Origin: an uncultured Lentisphaeria bacterium | GTDB taxonomy: Bacteria; Verrucomicrobiota; Lentisphaeria; JABSQK01; CAJWLW01 | Assembly: GCA_913042885.1 (NCBI GenBank) | Contig: CAJWLW010000250.1 | Coordinates: forward strand, 1 to 7,281 | Reading direction: 5' to 3' | DNA: 7,281 bases | Shown: positions 1-6,231 of the stretch, one piece after another | Layout: each line of letters begins with the position of its first letter | How positions within the stretch are numbered: the stretch's first letter is position 1 | Program-made: the position numbers and the translations under genes | Notes under the pieces: model-generated | What the model saw: the letters and a program-made list of their open reading frames with translations, nothing else | Told to the model about the DNA's origin: nothing | Databases searched by the model: none

Positions 1-163
1 GCCGCAGCTCGGCCGGATCGAGCGACGCCATGGCGGATATCTGCGCCGAGGTGTAACCGATCTTGCGGATTTTACGCATCGTCTTGACGATTTCTTTAAC
101 GCTATGTGTATAGTCGCGCAGAGTATAAAGTTGAGCAGAGACGATGTGTTTCTTTGCTGCCAT
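1..163 (-). CDS. Sugar phosphate isomerase/epimerase-like TIM-barrel protein, N-terminal fragment
   Basis: Only the first 54 codons are in the window; the gene continues past the left edge. The translation begins MAAKKHIVSAQLYTLRDYT, followed by a Lys/Arg-rich helix and then IRKIGYTSAQIS. The order QLYTLRD, helix, IGY-x-x-x-Q/E matches the first beta strand, helix and second strand of the xylose-isomerase-like TIM-barrel superfamily (AP_endonuc_2 / IolE-like sugar isomerases and epimerases). Members isomerise or epimerise sugars, keto-sugars or inosose derivatives, usually with a divalent metal. The metal ligands lie beyond the edge, so activity cannot be judged. The ATG at 163-161 is preceded by a weak GCAGG about nine bases upstream. 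It lies 95 bases downstream of the Gfo/Idh gene in the same direction and is probably the fifth gene of the operon. Pairing of this barrel family with Gfo/Idh enzymes is common in sugar and inositol catabolism. The family is fairly sure; the substrate is unknown. Confidence 0.72.
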   Translation of the reverse strand, partial: MAAKKHIVSAQLYTLRDYTHSVKEIVKTMRKIRKIGYTSAQISAMASLDPAELR

Positions 164-206
164 AGTTGGTTGCCTGCAGGTTAAGGTTGCACTAGGTAGA
201 GAGCAA

Positions 207-240
207 CGCGGAATATGTAATGCATACCGGCGGTTCCGCG
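207..240. other. Stem-loop in the gap between two operon genes
   Basis: CGCGGAA at 207-213 is the exact inverse complement of TTCCGCG at 234-240, giving a 7-bp stem with a 20-base loop. The loop contains ATGCAT, and a second small inverted repeat (ACCG-G-CGGT) spans its right side and the edge of the stem. It lies in the 95-base gap between the Gfo/Idh stop (259) and the downstream isomerase start (163). There is no T-run after it in the direction of transcription, so it is not a classical intrinsic terminator. It could be a processing or mRNA-stability hairpin, or chance. Confidence 0.3.
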
Positions 241-258
241 GGTGCTACAGCCAATCGC

Positions 259-1314
259 TCATTCGGCAAGATACGCCTTGCCTCCGGTGCGCCGGATCAA
301 TGACCGGACGTTGACAATCTTCCCCGACTCGAGCGCTTGCCGAAAAGCCTCGCCCACGGCGACCTGCTCGACCATGTCCGCTGCAGTCTCCGTCGGTTTG
401 CCGGTGCGCATCATGCGCCTGATGCGTTTCAACACCTCGGCGGCCGAAGCGGGATTGACCCAGTCCCCGATGTCCTCGGAATTGACTTTAGTCTTCGGAC
501 CGAGTGCGCTCAGGTAGAAAGAACAGTGAAATGTCGGGCCGACGTTGCAGTTCACCGTCACGCCCTGTTCGGGTCGGCCGGCACGGCCGCCATAACCAAG
601 ATGGACCAGCGTCTGGCGCGGCCCGGCCATCGCCTGCACCGACTCGATCCCGGACCCGAACGTCGCCTGGGTCAGGGCGATCGAGTGGTACAATCCCGCC
701 AGCGCCGTCCCGCCGCCATAGATCGATCCGAAATTGCAGCCGCCCGTTTCAGCCAGTCGATTACGAAACTGTACGACCGCCGGCGCCGTGCGCATCATCG
801 ACAGACTCATCAGCGGGGCGCCATGTTTAGCCGCCAGCCGCAGCATTTTGTAAGCATCTTTCAGCGTATAGGCGAACGGCTTGTCAATGAACGTTGCCAC
901 GCCTTTCTTCAATCCCGGCGTCGACAACTCGAGATGGTCGCTGCCGTCACCATTGCAGTCGGAAATAAAAACAAGGTCGACGTCGTCACTGACATCTTCG
1001 AGGCGGTCGCAAACTACGGGGCGGCCGTAAAACACTTTCGCCGCCATCTCCGCAAGGCTTCGATCCGCATCCCACAGCTTGGCGATCTCGAACCCGCTGA
1101 CCTGCTTGGCAGTCATCATCGTCGGCCGGCAGTAGTAGGTGTAGAAATAGTACCAGTTGCCGCCCTGCTGCCACGACTCCTTGGACGGTTCGCCAACCGG
1201 CATCGGCTCTCGGAGAAGCAACGGATCGTGTTTCTCCATCAGCGGTCCGTACCACATGCCGTGCGTGTCGCAGCGGATCAAACCGACGCGTATTTTCTTG
1301 CTCTTGCCGCTCAT
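259..1314 (-). CDS. Gfo/Idh/MocA-family NAD(P)-dependent oxidoreductase, divergent
   Basis: This 351-residue protein has the length and layout of Gfo/Idh/MocA dehydrogenases, which oxidise or reduce sugars, cyclitols and their derivatives with NAD(P). Visible family marks are DDVDLVFISD (residues 110-119, the strand before the cofactor loop), IDKPFAYT (143-150, the position of the family EKP motif, with the catalytic-type Lys145), and GGGTALAGLYHSIAL (200-214), which fits the conserved strand and His of the substrate domain. The C-terminus EQVAVGEAFRQALESGKIV also fits. The first strand is unusual: VGLIRCDTHGMWYG (10-23) replaces the normal GxGxxG. About 45 extra aromatic-rich residues (28-75) separate it from the second strand. 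An in-frame ATG 54 bases upstream exists, but the start at 1314 is chosen because it has a strong AGAGGTGA ribosome site and overlaps the upstream stop as ATGA. No signal peptide is seen. Family confident; substrate unknown; cofactor binding uncertain. Confidence 0.85.
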   Translation of the reverse strand: MSGKSKKIRVGLIRCDTHGMWYGPLMEKHDPLLLREPMPVGEPSKESWQQGGNWYYFYTYYCRPTMMTAKQVSGFEIAKLWDADRSLAEMAAKVFYGRPVVCDRLEDVSDDVDLVFISDCNGDGSDHLELSTPGLKKGVATFIDKPFAYTLKDAYKMLRLAAKHGAPLMSLSMMRTAPAVVQFRNRLAETGGCNFGSIYGGGTALAGLYHSIALTQATFGSGIESVQAMAGPRQTLVHLGYGGRAGRPEQGVTVNCNVGPTFHCSFYLSALGPKTKVNSEDIGDWVNPASAAEVLKRIRRMMRTGKPTETAADMVEQVAVGEAFRQALESGKIVNVRSLIRRTGGKAYLAE

Positions 1315-3065
1315 GTTGTCTTCACCTCTTCGTGTTGCGTTCGTATCCAATCGCCGTCGCGCGCGCAATCGGACACGCGTGCGATTTTGACAGTGCCTGG
1401 AAAGACAGCCGCGCCGGCCGCCAGGCGACCGATTGTGATCTCGATGTCGCTGGCTTGAATTCGGCCGGATGCGGGTTGTTCATTAGCACGCACGCCATCG
1501 ATGTAAAGGGTAATGGAACGACCATCGTAAACGCCCGCCAGATAATGCGGGCCCGGCGCCAGTCGCCGGTTGGCCGCGATGCTGACGACGCCCGCCTCGG
1601 TCGCAACGAGGAAACGCGGGCCCGGCAGGGCAGCACAGAGTCCGCCGTTGTGGCCGCAGTCGGCGTAGCGCAGGCTGAAGCTGCCCAGATCGCCGATCGT
1701 GTCGTAGCGCAGCACCGCACCGTGCCCGTGCAGACCGGGATGTCTGGCGCCATCGTTCCACGGAGCGCCATAGATAAAGCGGCCATCGAAGGCAGCGGCG
1801 TTGAACCCGACCGTCTTCAGGCCGTCTGTCAGGCCGGCATCGACCGCGCACCAGGCAGCCGGGTCGGTGAATTCACCCGCCGTGTCGTAACGCAGGAATT
1901 CGCCGTGGTAATCGTCGCCGGCGTCCCAGTACGGAATGAAATAGACAAATCGGCCATCGCAGCAGGCGCCGTCGTAACCGAGGGTGCGGCGGCCGCTGGT
2001 GCGCGTCAGGTCGTAGGACTGCCAAGCCTTGTCTTCCTTGAAGTCCTGCCGCGTGTCGTAGCGCACCACGGCCTCCGTTTCACCATACGGAACGTAGTAA
2101 ACGTACTGTCCATCGTAGATGGCGCCGACGTTGCGAACCAACCCGAGCGGCCGGGCGTCATATGCGGACCACGCTGCGGGGTCCGCAAATTCGAGGGAAC
2201 TGTCGTAGCGCAACGCAGCACCATAGCTGAGCGGCGCGTAGTACACGTATCGACCGTCGAAGCAGGCGCCGTCGAAATCGCGGGTGTCGAGGCCGTCGGT
2301 GCCTTCGGCGGCGTAGGTCGCATAGCCGGCGGGATCCTGAAGATCACAGTGCGTATCGATGCGCAGCATGGTGCCGCTGCACAGCGGCACCATGCCCTGT
2401 TTCATGCCGGTGACGGAATGGCCTTCATCGTGATCGTCCTGATTGTCCGCCGGTACGGATTGCTGGCCCGGGCAGCAGTAGATGTATCGACCGTCGAAGG
2501 CGGCGGACTGGTAGGAATTGGGTAGGCCGATATCATGGGCGTCCCAGCTCTCCGGATCCTTGAAGCCACCGGCCGTATCGTAGCGCAGAATTCGGCTGTG
2601 GAAGTCCTCGCTGTCACGCCGCGGTATGAAGGTGATGTAACGACCGTCGGCAACCGCGCCATAGTACCCCTTGCTGTTGAGGCCGTTGGTTTGCCCTGCG
2701 TCATAAGCCTCCCAGGCGGCAACATCCTTGAAGTCGCAGTGGGTATCGTAGCGCAGCACCTTGCCGTGGCGGCTGTCGGTGTCGTGCTGCGGTACGAAGT
2801 AGACATGGCGTCCGTCGAACACCGCACCGAAAAATCCGGTACTGTCGAGGCCATCGGTCATGCCCGCGTCATACGCATCGAAGCCGGTCATCGCCGTCTT
2901 CGGCGCCCAGGCGGACACCAGCGGCTGAATGGCGTCTTCGCCGTCGGTATCCGTCGAGACCCAGGCCTCGACGGTGATCGCATCGGACAGGGTCAATGGC
3001 AGGTCGAGCGCAACCACGCCATCGGCGGCAACGAAAAGATGCTTGTCATCGTGCGGCGGCCTCAT
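1311..3065 (-). CDS. Seven-bladed beta-propeller-like protein inserted in a split LamG (concanavalin A-like) domain
   Basis: The product has 584 residues and no signal peptide or membrane segment. Residues about 8-56 look like the first half of a LamG_3 jelly-roll (DAITVEAWVS, then IQPLVSAWAP). Residues about 461-566 look like the second half (GSFSLRYADC, YLAGVYDGRSITLYIDGV, IEITIGRLAAG, FPGTVKIARV). Between them are seven repeats of about 48-57 residues, one expanded to 79. Each carries a DGR-x-(V/I)Y-x-x-P strand (from 84, 140, 191, 270, 318, 370 and 427) and an LRYDT-like strand (from 104, 160, 234, 285, 334, 391 and 452), which suggests a seven-bladed propeller. LamG domains and propellers usually bind carbohydrate; no catalytic set is evident. 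The chosen ATG overlaps the upstream stop as ATGA (3062-3065), with AGGA 12 bases upstream; an in-frame ATG at 3167 lies inside the beta-helix gene and is not favoured. The stop overlaps the next start as ATGA. Exact role unknown. Confidence 0.85.
   Translation of the reverse strand: MRPPHDDKHLFVAADGVVALDLPLTLSDAITVEAWVSTDTDGEDAIQPLVSAWAPKTAMTGFDAYDAGMTDGLDSTGFFGAVFDGRHVYFVPQHDTDSRHGKVLRYDTHCDFKDVAAWEAYDAGQTNGLNSKGYYGAVADGRYITFIPRRDSEDFHSRILRYDTAGGFKDPESWDAHDIGLPNSYQSAAFDGRYIYCCPGQQSVPADNQDDHDEGHSVTGMKQGMVPLCSGTMLRIDTHCDLQDPAGYATYAAEGTDGLDTRDFDGACFDGRYVYYAPLSYGAALRYDSSLEFADPAAWSAYDARPLGLVRNVGAIYDGQYVYYVPYGETEAVVRYDTRQDFKEDKAWQSYDLTRTSGRRTLGYDGACCDGRFVYFIPYWDAGDDYHGEFLRYDTAGEFTDPAAWCAVDAGLTDGLKTVGFNAAAFDGRFIYGAPWNDGARHPGLHGHGAVLRYDTIGDLGSFSLRYADCGHNGGLCAALPGPRFLVATEAGVVSIAANRRLAPGPHYLAGVYDGRSITLYIDGVRANEQPASGRIQASDIEITIGRLAAGAAVFPGTVKIARVSDCARDGDWIRTQHEEVKTT
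1321..1329 (-). promoter_or_regulatory. Ribosome binding site of the Gfo/Idh gene
   Basis: On the minus strand AGAGGTGAA lies seven bases before the ATG at 1314-1312. It is the best Shine-Dalgarno match in the operon and decides the start against the in-frame ATG at 1368. It sits inside the last codons of the upstream propeller gene. Confidence 0.75.
1686..2897 (-). repeat. Seven protein-level tandem repeats (propeller blades)
   Basis: This stretch encodes residues about 57-460 of the propeller/LamG protein. The consensus per repeat is approximately GF-x-GA-x-FDGRYVYF-x-P, a variable loop, LRYDT-x-x-F-x-D-x-x-x-W-x-AYDAG-x-TDGL. The intervals between successive DGR motifs are 56, 51, 79, 48, 52 and 57 residues. 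At DNA level only short cores survive: the plus-strand motif TCGTAGCGCA recurs near 1704, 2058, 2204, 2579 and 2747. This is an old, diverged protein repeat rather than a recent DNA duplication. Confidence 0.85.
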
Positions 3066-4243
3066 TGCTGTTCGATTTCCTGTGGGACGTTCTCGAAGTG
3101 ATTGTCGACAAGCTCGACGTTGGTGGCCGCAGCACTGATCCTTATGCCGGTATGCAGATGACCGCAAGTGTGGTTAAAAATACGGTTCTGACGCAGTACA
3201 AGCCCATCCACGGGACCGGCCACATCGATGCCGATACCCGGTGTCGCAGCGCTCCCGGCGTTTTCAAAAAGATTCGACTCGACGACGTTGCGATGCGCCG
3301 CCCTGGCAGGCGGGTCGTCACGGAAAACGAGCGCTGCCAGCCCACTGTCGTACACACAGTTGTGGCGCATGACGTTATCAGTATCGCGATGACCGACAGA
3401 AATGCCGAATTCCCGGCTGTTGCGAATCTCGTTGTCCTCGGCCAAACCGTGCGTGACGCCCCAACACCAGAAAAGACCGGTGCCGCAGTCGTGAATGCGG
3501 TTGCCTCGGATGACCGGACGCTGCGAGCCACTGCCGGGATGCAAGCCGAGCTGTGCGTGGCTGTGGCTGTGGCAATCCACGACCGTTACATCGTGACATA
3601 TCTGGAAGCTGATGCCGTCACCGTTGTTGTTACGTGCTTCGACTGCTTCGATATGGACGTGCTCGCAGTCCTGCATGAAGATGCAGCCGCCGTAGTTGCC
3701 ATCGAGCTCGTCGTTCCCGTCGCGATTGCCATCGAGCGTGATGTTCTCGATACGCAGGTCCTTCGCCCAGTTCGCGGTGACGATCGGAAAGAGTGTCGAA
3801 GCGACGGCCTCATGGGTGATCCAATGTTCCTTGCGCGGCTGACTGTCGAGCCGCAGGCGGTTGCCGTCGATCTCGAGGACGGTGTGTTTGGTGACATTGC
3901 GACCGCCGGCCGTGGCATTGCTTTGCAGGGCGATGCCGCCGCCCACTTCGAAGATATCCGGATCGGCGACCGTGACGGACCACTCGTACCAGTCCATGTC
4001 TTCGGCGAGCGGCGTGCTGGCGCTTGGGGATTTCAGCAGGACACTCTTCTCGCCGCAGCCGGCGAGACGGACATTGTCGCGCAGATGCAGCGCATTGTTC
4101 ATGTGCCAGGTGCCGGGCAGCACTTCGACGGTACCACCGCCGTGTGAGCTCACACGCTCGACTGCCGCCTGCAGCGCCAGGTGTGAAGTGCCGATGAAGT
4201 CGCCGTGCTCCGGACCGACCGTGACATGCAGCGTTTGTGACAT
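3062..4243 (-). CDS. Right-handed parallel beta-helix (pectate lyase-like) protein
   Basis: This is a 393-residue protein of the right-handed beta-helix superfamily, which includes pectate lyases, polysaccharide epimerases, glycoside hydrolases and related carbohydrate proteins. The N-terminus has the typical cap helix and first coil: ALQAAVERVSSHGGGTVEV (23-41), LPGTWHM and NVRLAGCGEKSVLLK. From about 160 to 390 there are repeated PbH1-type coils with the usual Asn positions, for example IENITLDGN, VIRGNRIHDCG, LAEDNEIRNSREFGI, VVESNLFENAG, LVLRQNRIFNH and ELVDNHFENV. No signal peptide is visible, so the product looks cytoplasmic, whereas many relatives are secreted. The start ATG at 4243-4241 lies 5 bases after the stop of the aminotransferase gene; no good Shine-Dalgarno is visible, so coupling to the gene in front is likely. 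The stop overlaps the next start as ATGA. A lyase, epimerase or hydrolase is possible; I cannot identify a catalytic set. Confidence 0.87.
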   Translation of the reverse strand: MSQTLHVTVGPEHGDFIGTSHLALQAAVERVSSHGGGTVEVLPGTWHMNNALHLRDNVRLAGCGEKSVLLKSPSASTPLAEDMDWYEWSVTVADPDIFEVGGGIALQSNATAGGRNVTKHTVLEIDGNRLRLDSQPRKEHWITHEAVASTLFPIVTANWAKDLRIENITLDGNRDGNDELDGNYGGCIFMQDCEHVHIEAVEARNNNGDGISFQICHDVTVVDCHSHSHAQLGLHPGSGSQRPVIRGNRIHDCGTGLFWCWGVTHGLAEDNEIRNSREFGISVGHRDTDNVMRHNCVYDSGLAALVFRDDPPARAAHRNVVESNLFENAGSAATPGIGIDVAGPVDGLVLRQNRIFNHTCGHLHTGIRISAAATNVELVDNHFENVPQEIEQQ

Positions 4244-4248
4244 GGATG

Positions 4249-5556
4249 CTACACGAGCTTGTCCGCCTGCAGAGCGACTTTGCGGAATGCTGCGGCGTGT
4301 TGCTCGACGGCTTCCGGCCGGTCGTGCTTCAGATACGGAATATGGATGACCCGGCCGTGCGCTGCTTCCGCCGCAGGCAATGAACCTTCGGGCTGGCGCA
4401 GGTCGCGGTCGGAGTTGGCAATGCGCGTAGGCTTGCCGTCGCCGTAGATATCGACGTCATTCATCACCGGGTGCAGGTGCAAGGGAAAATTGCAACCCGG
4501 ATTCGTATCGCTGCCTTCCGCCCGGACCGCCTCGCAAAACTTTGCCGCCGGCAGATCACCGAGTTCCTCCGGCAGGTAATGCCCGACCGCAGAGTACCAG
4601 CCGCCCATCGTGCTGCCGGAGTCCGCCGCGGGCCGATGCGCCCGCAGGCCCGGGGTGTCCGCGAGCAGGTCCCAGAACCGGTTGATCGCCGCCTGGATAT
4701 TTTTGATCCGGTCCGGGTAATACTTGAACTGCACCCGCGCCACAGCCGAGCACATCTGATTGAGCCGCCCCTTGATGCCGCCGAACGGTATGCCGGCCAG
4801 CGGCGCCAGGTCCGGATGCTCGAGCGTCTCGTGGCGCGCATAGTGCGCATAGGCGATGGCATGCTGCTGGATGCCGTCGTCGTCGGTGATCAGCATGCCG
4901 CCTTCACCGGCAGCGAAGCTCTTGGCCGACATCATCGAAAATGCCGCGGCGTCTCCGAACGATCCGACGATCCTGCCCTTGTACAACGTGCCCTGGGCAT
5001 GCGATACGTCCTCGATCACTTTCAGGCCGTGCTTCTGGGCGATCGGCAGGATCGCGTCCATGTCGCAGGGATGCCCGCAATAATGCACCGGCACGATCGC
5101 CTTCGTGCGCGGGCTGATGTGCCGCTCGATATCGTTCGGATCGATACACAGCGTAGCGGCATCGATGTCGGCGTAGACGACAGTCGCGCCGAGTGCGAAC
5201 GCCGGCATGGCGCTGGCCCAGTAGGTGATGCTGGGAACGATGATCTCATCGCCGCGACGGACGCCGGCGGCCCAGAAAGCCGTCTGCAATGCCAGTGTGC
5301 CGTTGGGATAGGTCAGTCCGTGCTTCACACCGTGCCACGCCGCCACCTCGGATTCGAGCTGCATGCTGATATCCGTGCCCGACGGCCGGCCGCCGTCACG
5401 CAGCACCTCGAGCACTGCCTGCTCGTCTTCTTCCGTCACAATCGGCCAATGGAACAGATCCGTCTGGCTGCCAGCCTCGCCAACCGCTTGCGGTCCATTC
5501 CTGACCGCCAGATCCTGTTCGACCAGTTCATCCATTTTCGAAGCTGCTGCAGACAT
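4249..5556 (-). CDS. DegT/DnrJ/EryC1/StrS-family PLP-dependent aminotransferase
   Basis: This 435-residue fold-type I PLP enzyme belongs to the family that transaminates keto-sugars or keto-cyclitols, usually with glutamate or glutamine as donor. Visible marks are NGTLALQTAFWAAGV (85-99, phosphate-binding region), GDEIIVPSITYWAS (102-115), KAIVPVHYCGHPCDMDAI (152-169), VIEDVSHAQGTLYKG (180-194; Asp183 pairs with the PLP ring nitrogen, His186 is family-typical) and FSMMSAKSFAAGEGGMLITD (206-225; Lys212 is the expected Schiff-base lysine). The C-terminus carries the family-like FPLHLHPVM and IPYLKHDRPEAVEQ. It is somewhat long for the family because of about 35 extra N-terminal residues. All key residues are present, so it should be active. 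The ATG at 5556-5554 has GGAG seven bases upstream. It is the first gene of the leftward operon. By overall look it resembles the StsC/AHBA-synthase-like branch, but the substrate cannot be assigned. Confidence 0.92.
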   Translation of the reverse strand: MSAAASKMDELVEQDLAVRNGPQAVGEAGSQTDLFHWPIVTEEDEQAVLEVLRDGGRPSGTDISMQLESEVAAWHGVKHGLTYPNGTLALQTAFWAAGVRRGDEIIVPSITYWASAMPAFALGATVVYADIDAATLCIDPNDIERHISPRTKAIVPVHYCGHPCDMDAILPIAQKHGLKVIEDVSHAQGTLYKGRIVGSFGDAAAFSMMSAKSFAAGEGGMLITDDDGIQQHAIAYAHYARHETLEHPDLAPLAGIPFGGIKGRLNQMCSAVARVQFKYYPDRIKNIQAAINRFWDLLADTPGLRAHRPAADSGSTMGGWYSAVGHYLPEELGDLPAAKFCEAVRAEGSDTNPGCNFPLHLHPVMNDVDIYGDGKPTRIANSDRDLRQPEGSLPAAEAAHGRVIHIPYLKHDRPEAVEQHAAAFRKVALQADKLV

Positions 5557-5593
5557 GGTAGATCTCCGCTATAAGTGGTTTTGCGAGTGCAAG

Positions 5594-5620
5594 TGTATAC
5601 GCTCAGCCGCTGTGTGGCAA
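5594..5620 (-). promoter_or_regulatory. Candidate promoter of the leftward operon
   Basis: On the minus strand TTGCCA (5620-5615) is followed 15 bases later by TATACA (5599-5594), about 37 bases before the aminotransferase ATG, giving a short leader with GGAG before the start. The 15-base spacer is shorter than the optimum of 17, so the call is weak. TTGC-GAGT-GCAA at 5581-5592, just downstream of the -10 box, is a small inverted repeat that could be an operator half-site arrangement or chance. Confidence 0.3.
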
Positions 5621-5640
5621 GTTCGCAAGTGGCGGCACGA

Positions 5641-5689
5641 GATCCGTGTGTCCGGGCGGGTCGCGCAGCAACGGATCCGTGTGCTCCGG
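5641..5689. repeat. Pair of direct repeats in the divergent intergenic region
   Basis: GATCCGTGTG occurs exactly at 5641-5650 and again at 5674-5683, a start-to-start distance of 33 bases (about three helical turns). Each copy is followed by TCCGG, with one extra C in the second copy. The pair lies between the two divergent genes, upstream of the candidate leftward promoter, as expected for a regulator binding on one face of the DNA. No known regulator motif is recognised. Confidence 0.45.
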
Positions 5690-5767
5690 TAGTATTCGCT
5701 TCTCATTCGTCGAAGCAGTAGAATAACGAGCACGACAACGCATTACAATGCAGCAACTCGGTGTCCC

Positions 5768-6068
5768 ATGTTTGTACGGCCTGCCTCACTATTTTCGATA
5801 TTGATTCTGGGAGTTTTCATGGAAGCGACACCAACCTCCGCCGCGGTCCAGCCGGTGGCTTCCTGGGATTTCGAAGATGCAGCCGGCGAGCAACTCACCG
5901 ACAATAGCGGCAACGGCAACCACGGGACCATTCACGGCGCCACATGGGTCGAGATCGACGGCGGCCACGCCCTGCGCTTTGACGGGGTCGGACTATGTCG
6001 ACTGCGGCAAAGTCGAGGGTCTCGACTTGCAGGTGCCTTTATCGCTGGAAGTGTGGGCCAGCCGCTGA
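5768..6068 (+). pseudogene. Broken secreted LamG-domain protein (N-terminal remnant with frameshift)
   Basis: The frame opened by ATG at 5768 starts with a plausible Sec signal peptide: MFVR, then a hydrophobic stretch SLFSILILGVF, then PTSAA as a likely cleavage site near residue 25. It continues with a typical LamG start: PVASWDFEDAAGEQLTDNSG, then NGNHGTIHGATW and ALRFDG. At the GGGG run 5984-5987 the LamG reading moves by one base; skipping one G continues as SDYVDCGKVEGLDLQ, then SLEVWASR and a TGA at 6066-6068. Even with the shift repaired, the domain ends about halfway, so this looks like a truncated gene and not only a sequencing slip. An alternative ATG at 5819 has a better GGGAG site but would discard the signal peptide. 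An intact version would be an exported carbohydrate-associated protein. It is divergent from the leftward operon. Confidence 0.7.
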
Positions 6069-6231
6069 CTATCTCCCACGAACCGACACGCGATGTCATC
6101 GCCGGACTGCCCGAGACAGCCCCCGACGAACTGGCCACCGTCGTGCGGATCAGGTCGCGTCGAAAAACTGACGCGGAGCATGAAACACGCTGTCCTCCCG
6201 GTACAGCGGCGATCCAACTTCCGGACCGACA
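6069..6231 (+). other. Remnant region between the broken LamG gene and the SDR gene
   Basis: The original frame of the ATG at 5768 stays open through here and ends in a TGA at 6233-6235 that overlaps the SDR start as ATGA. Its translation includes DVIAGLPETAPDELATVVRI, which reads like the closing strands of a glycosidase-type C-terminal beta-sandwich (the pattern LP-x-x-x-x-D-x-x-x-TVV is seen at the ends of alpha-L-fucosidase-like proteins). This is a weak visual likeness. On the other strand a short frame ending at 6150 contains LYREDSVFHAPRQFFDAT. Either could be a relic of a lost gene. No intact gene is supported. Confidence 0.3.

Noticed and set aside
1315..1368. Upstream ATG at 1368 extending the Gfo/Idh protein by 18 residues
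   Set aside because: The strong AGAGGTGA site and ATGA overlap support the ATG at 1314, which places the first Rossmann strand near the N-terminus as usual.
1686..2897. Repeat array considered as a CRISPR or DNA satellite
   Set aside because: The periodicity is about 150-170 bases, in frame, and conserved mainly at protein level; there are no identical short repeats with unique spacers.
3066..3167. Upstream ATG at 3167 extending the propeller/LamG protein by 34 residues
   Set aside because: The extra residues lie inside the beta-helix gene and are Arg/Cys-rich and unlike the LamG start; the ATG at 3065 overlaps the previous stop and has AGGA upstream.
337..5574. Long plus-strand open frames opposite the operon, at 337-1458, 1332-2525, 2996-4147 and 4471-5574
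   Set aside because: They lie antisense to well-supported genes, have Arg/Ala/Val-rich translations without recognisable motifs, and overlap one another; they are by-products of GC-rich codon use on the coding strand.
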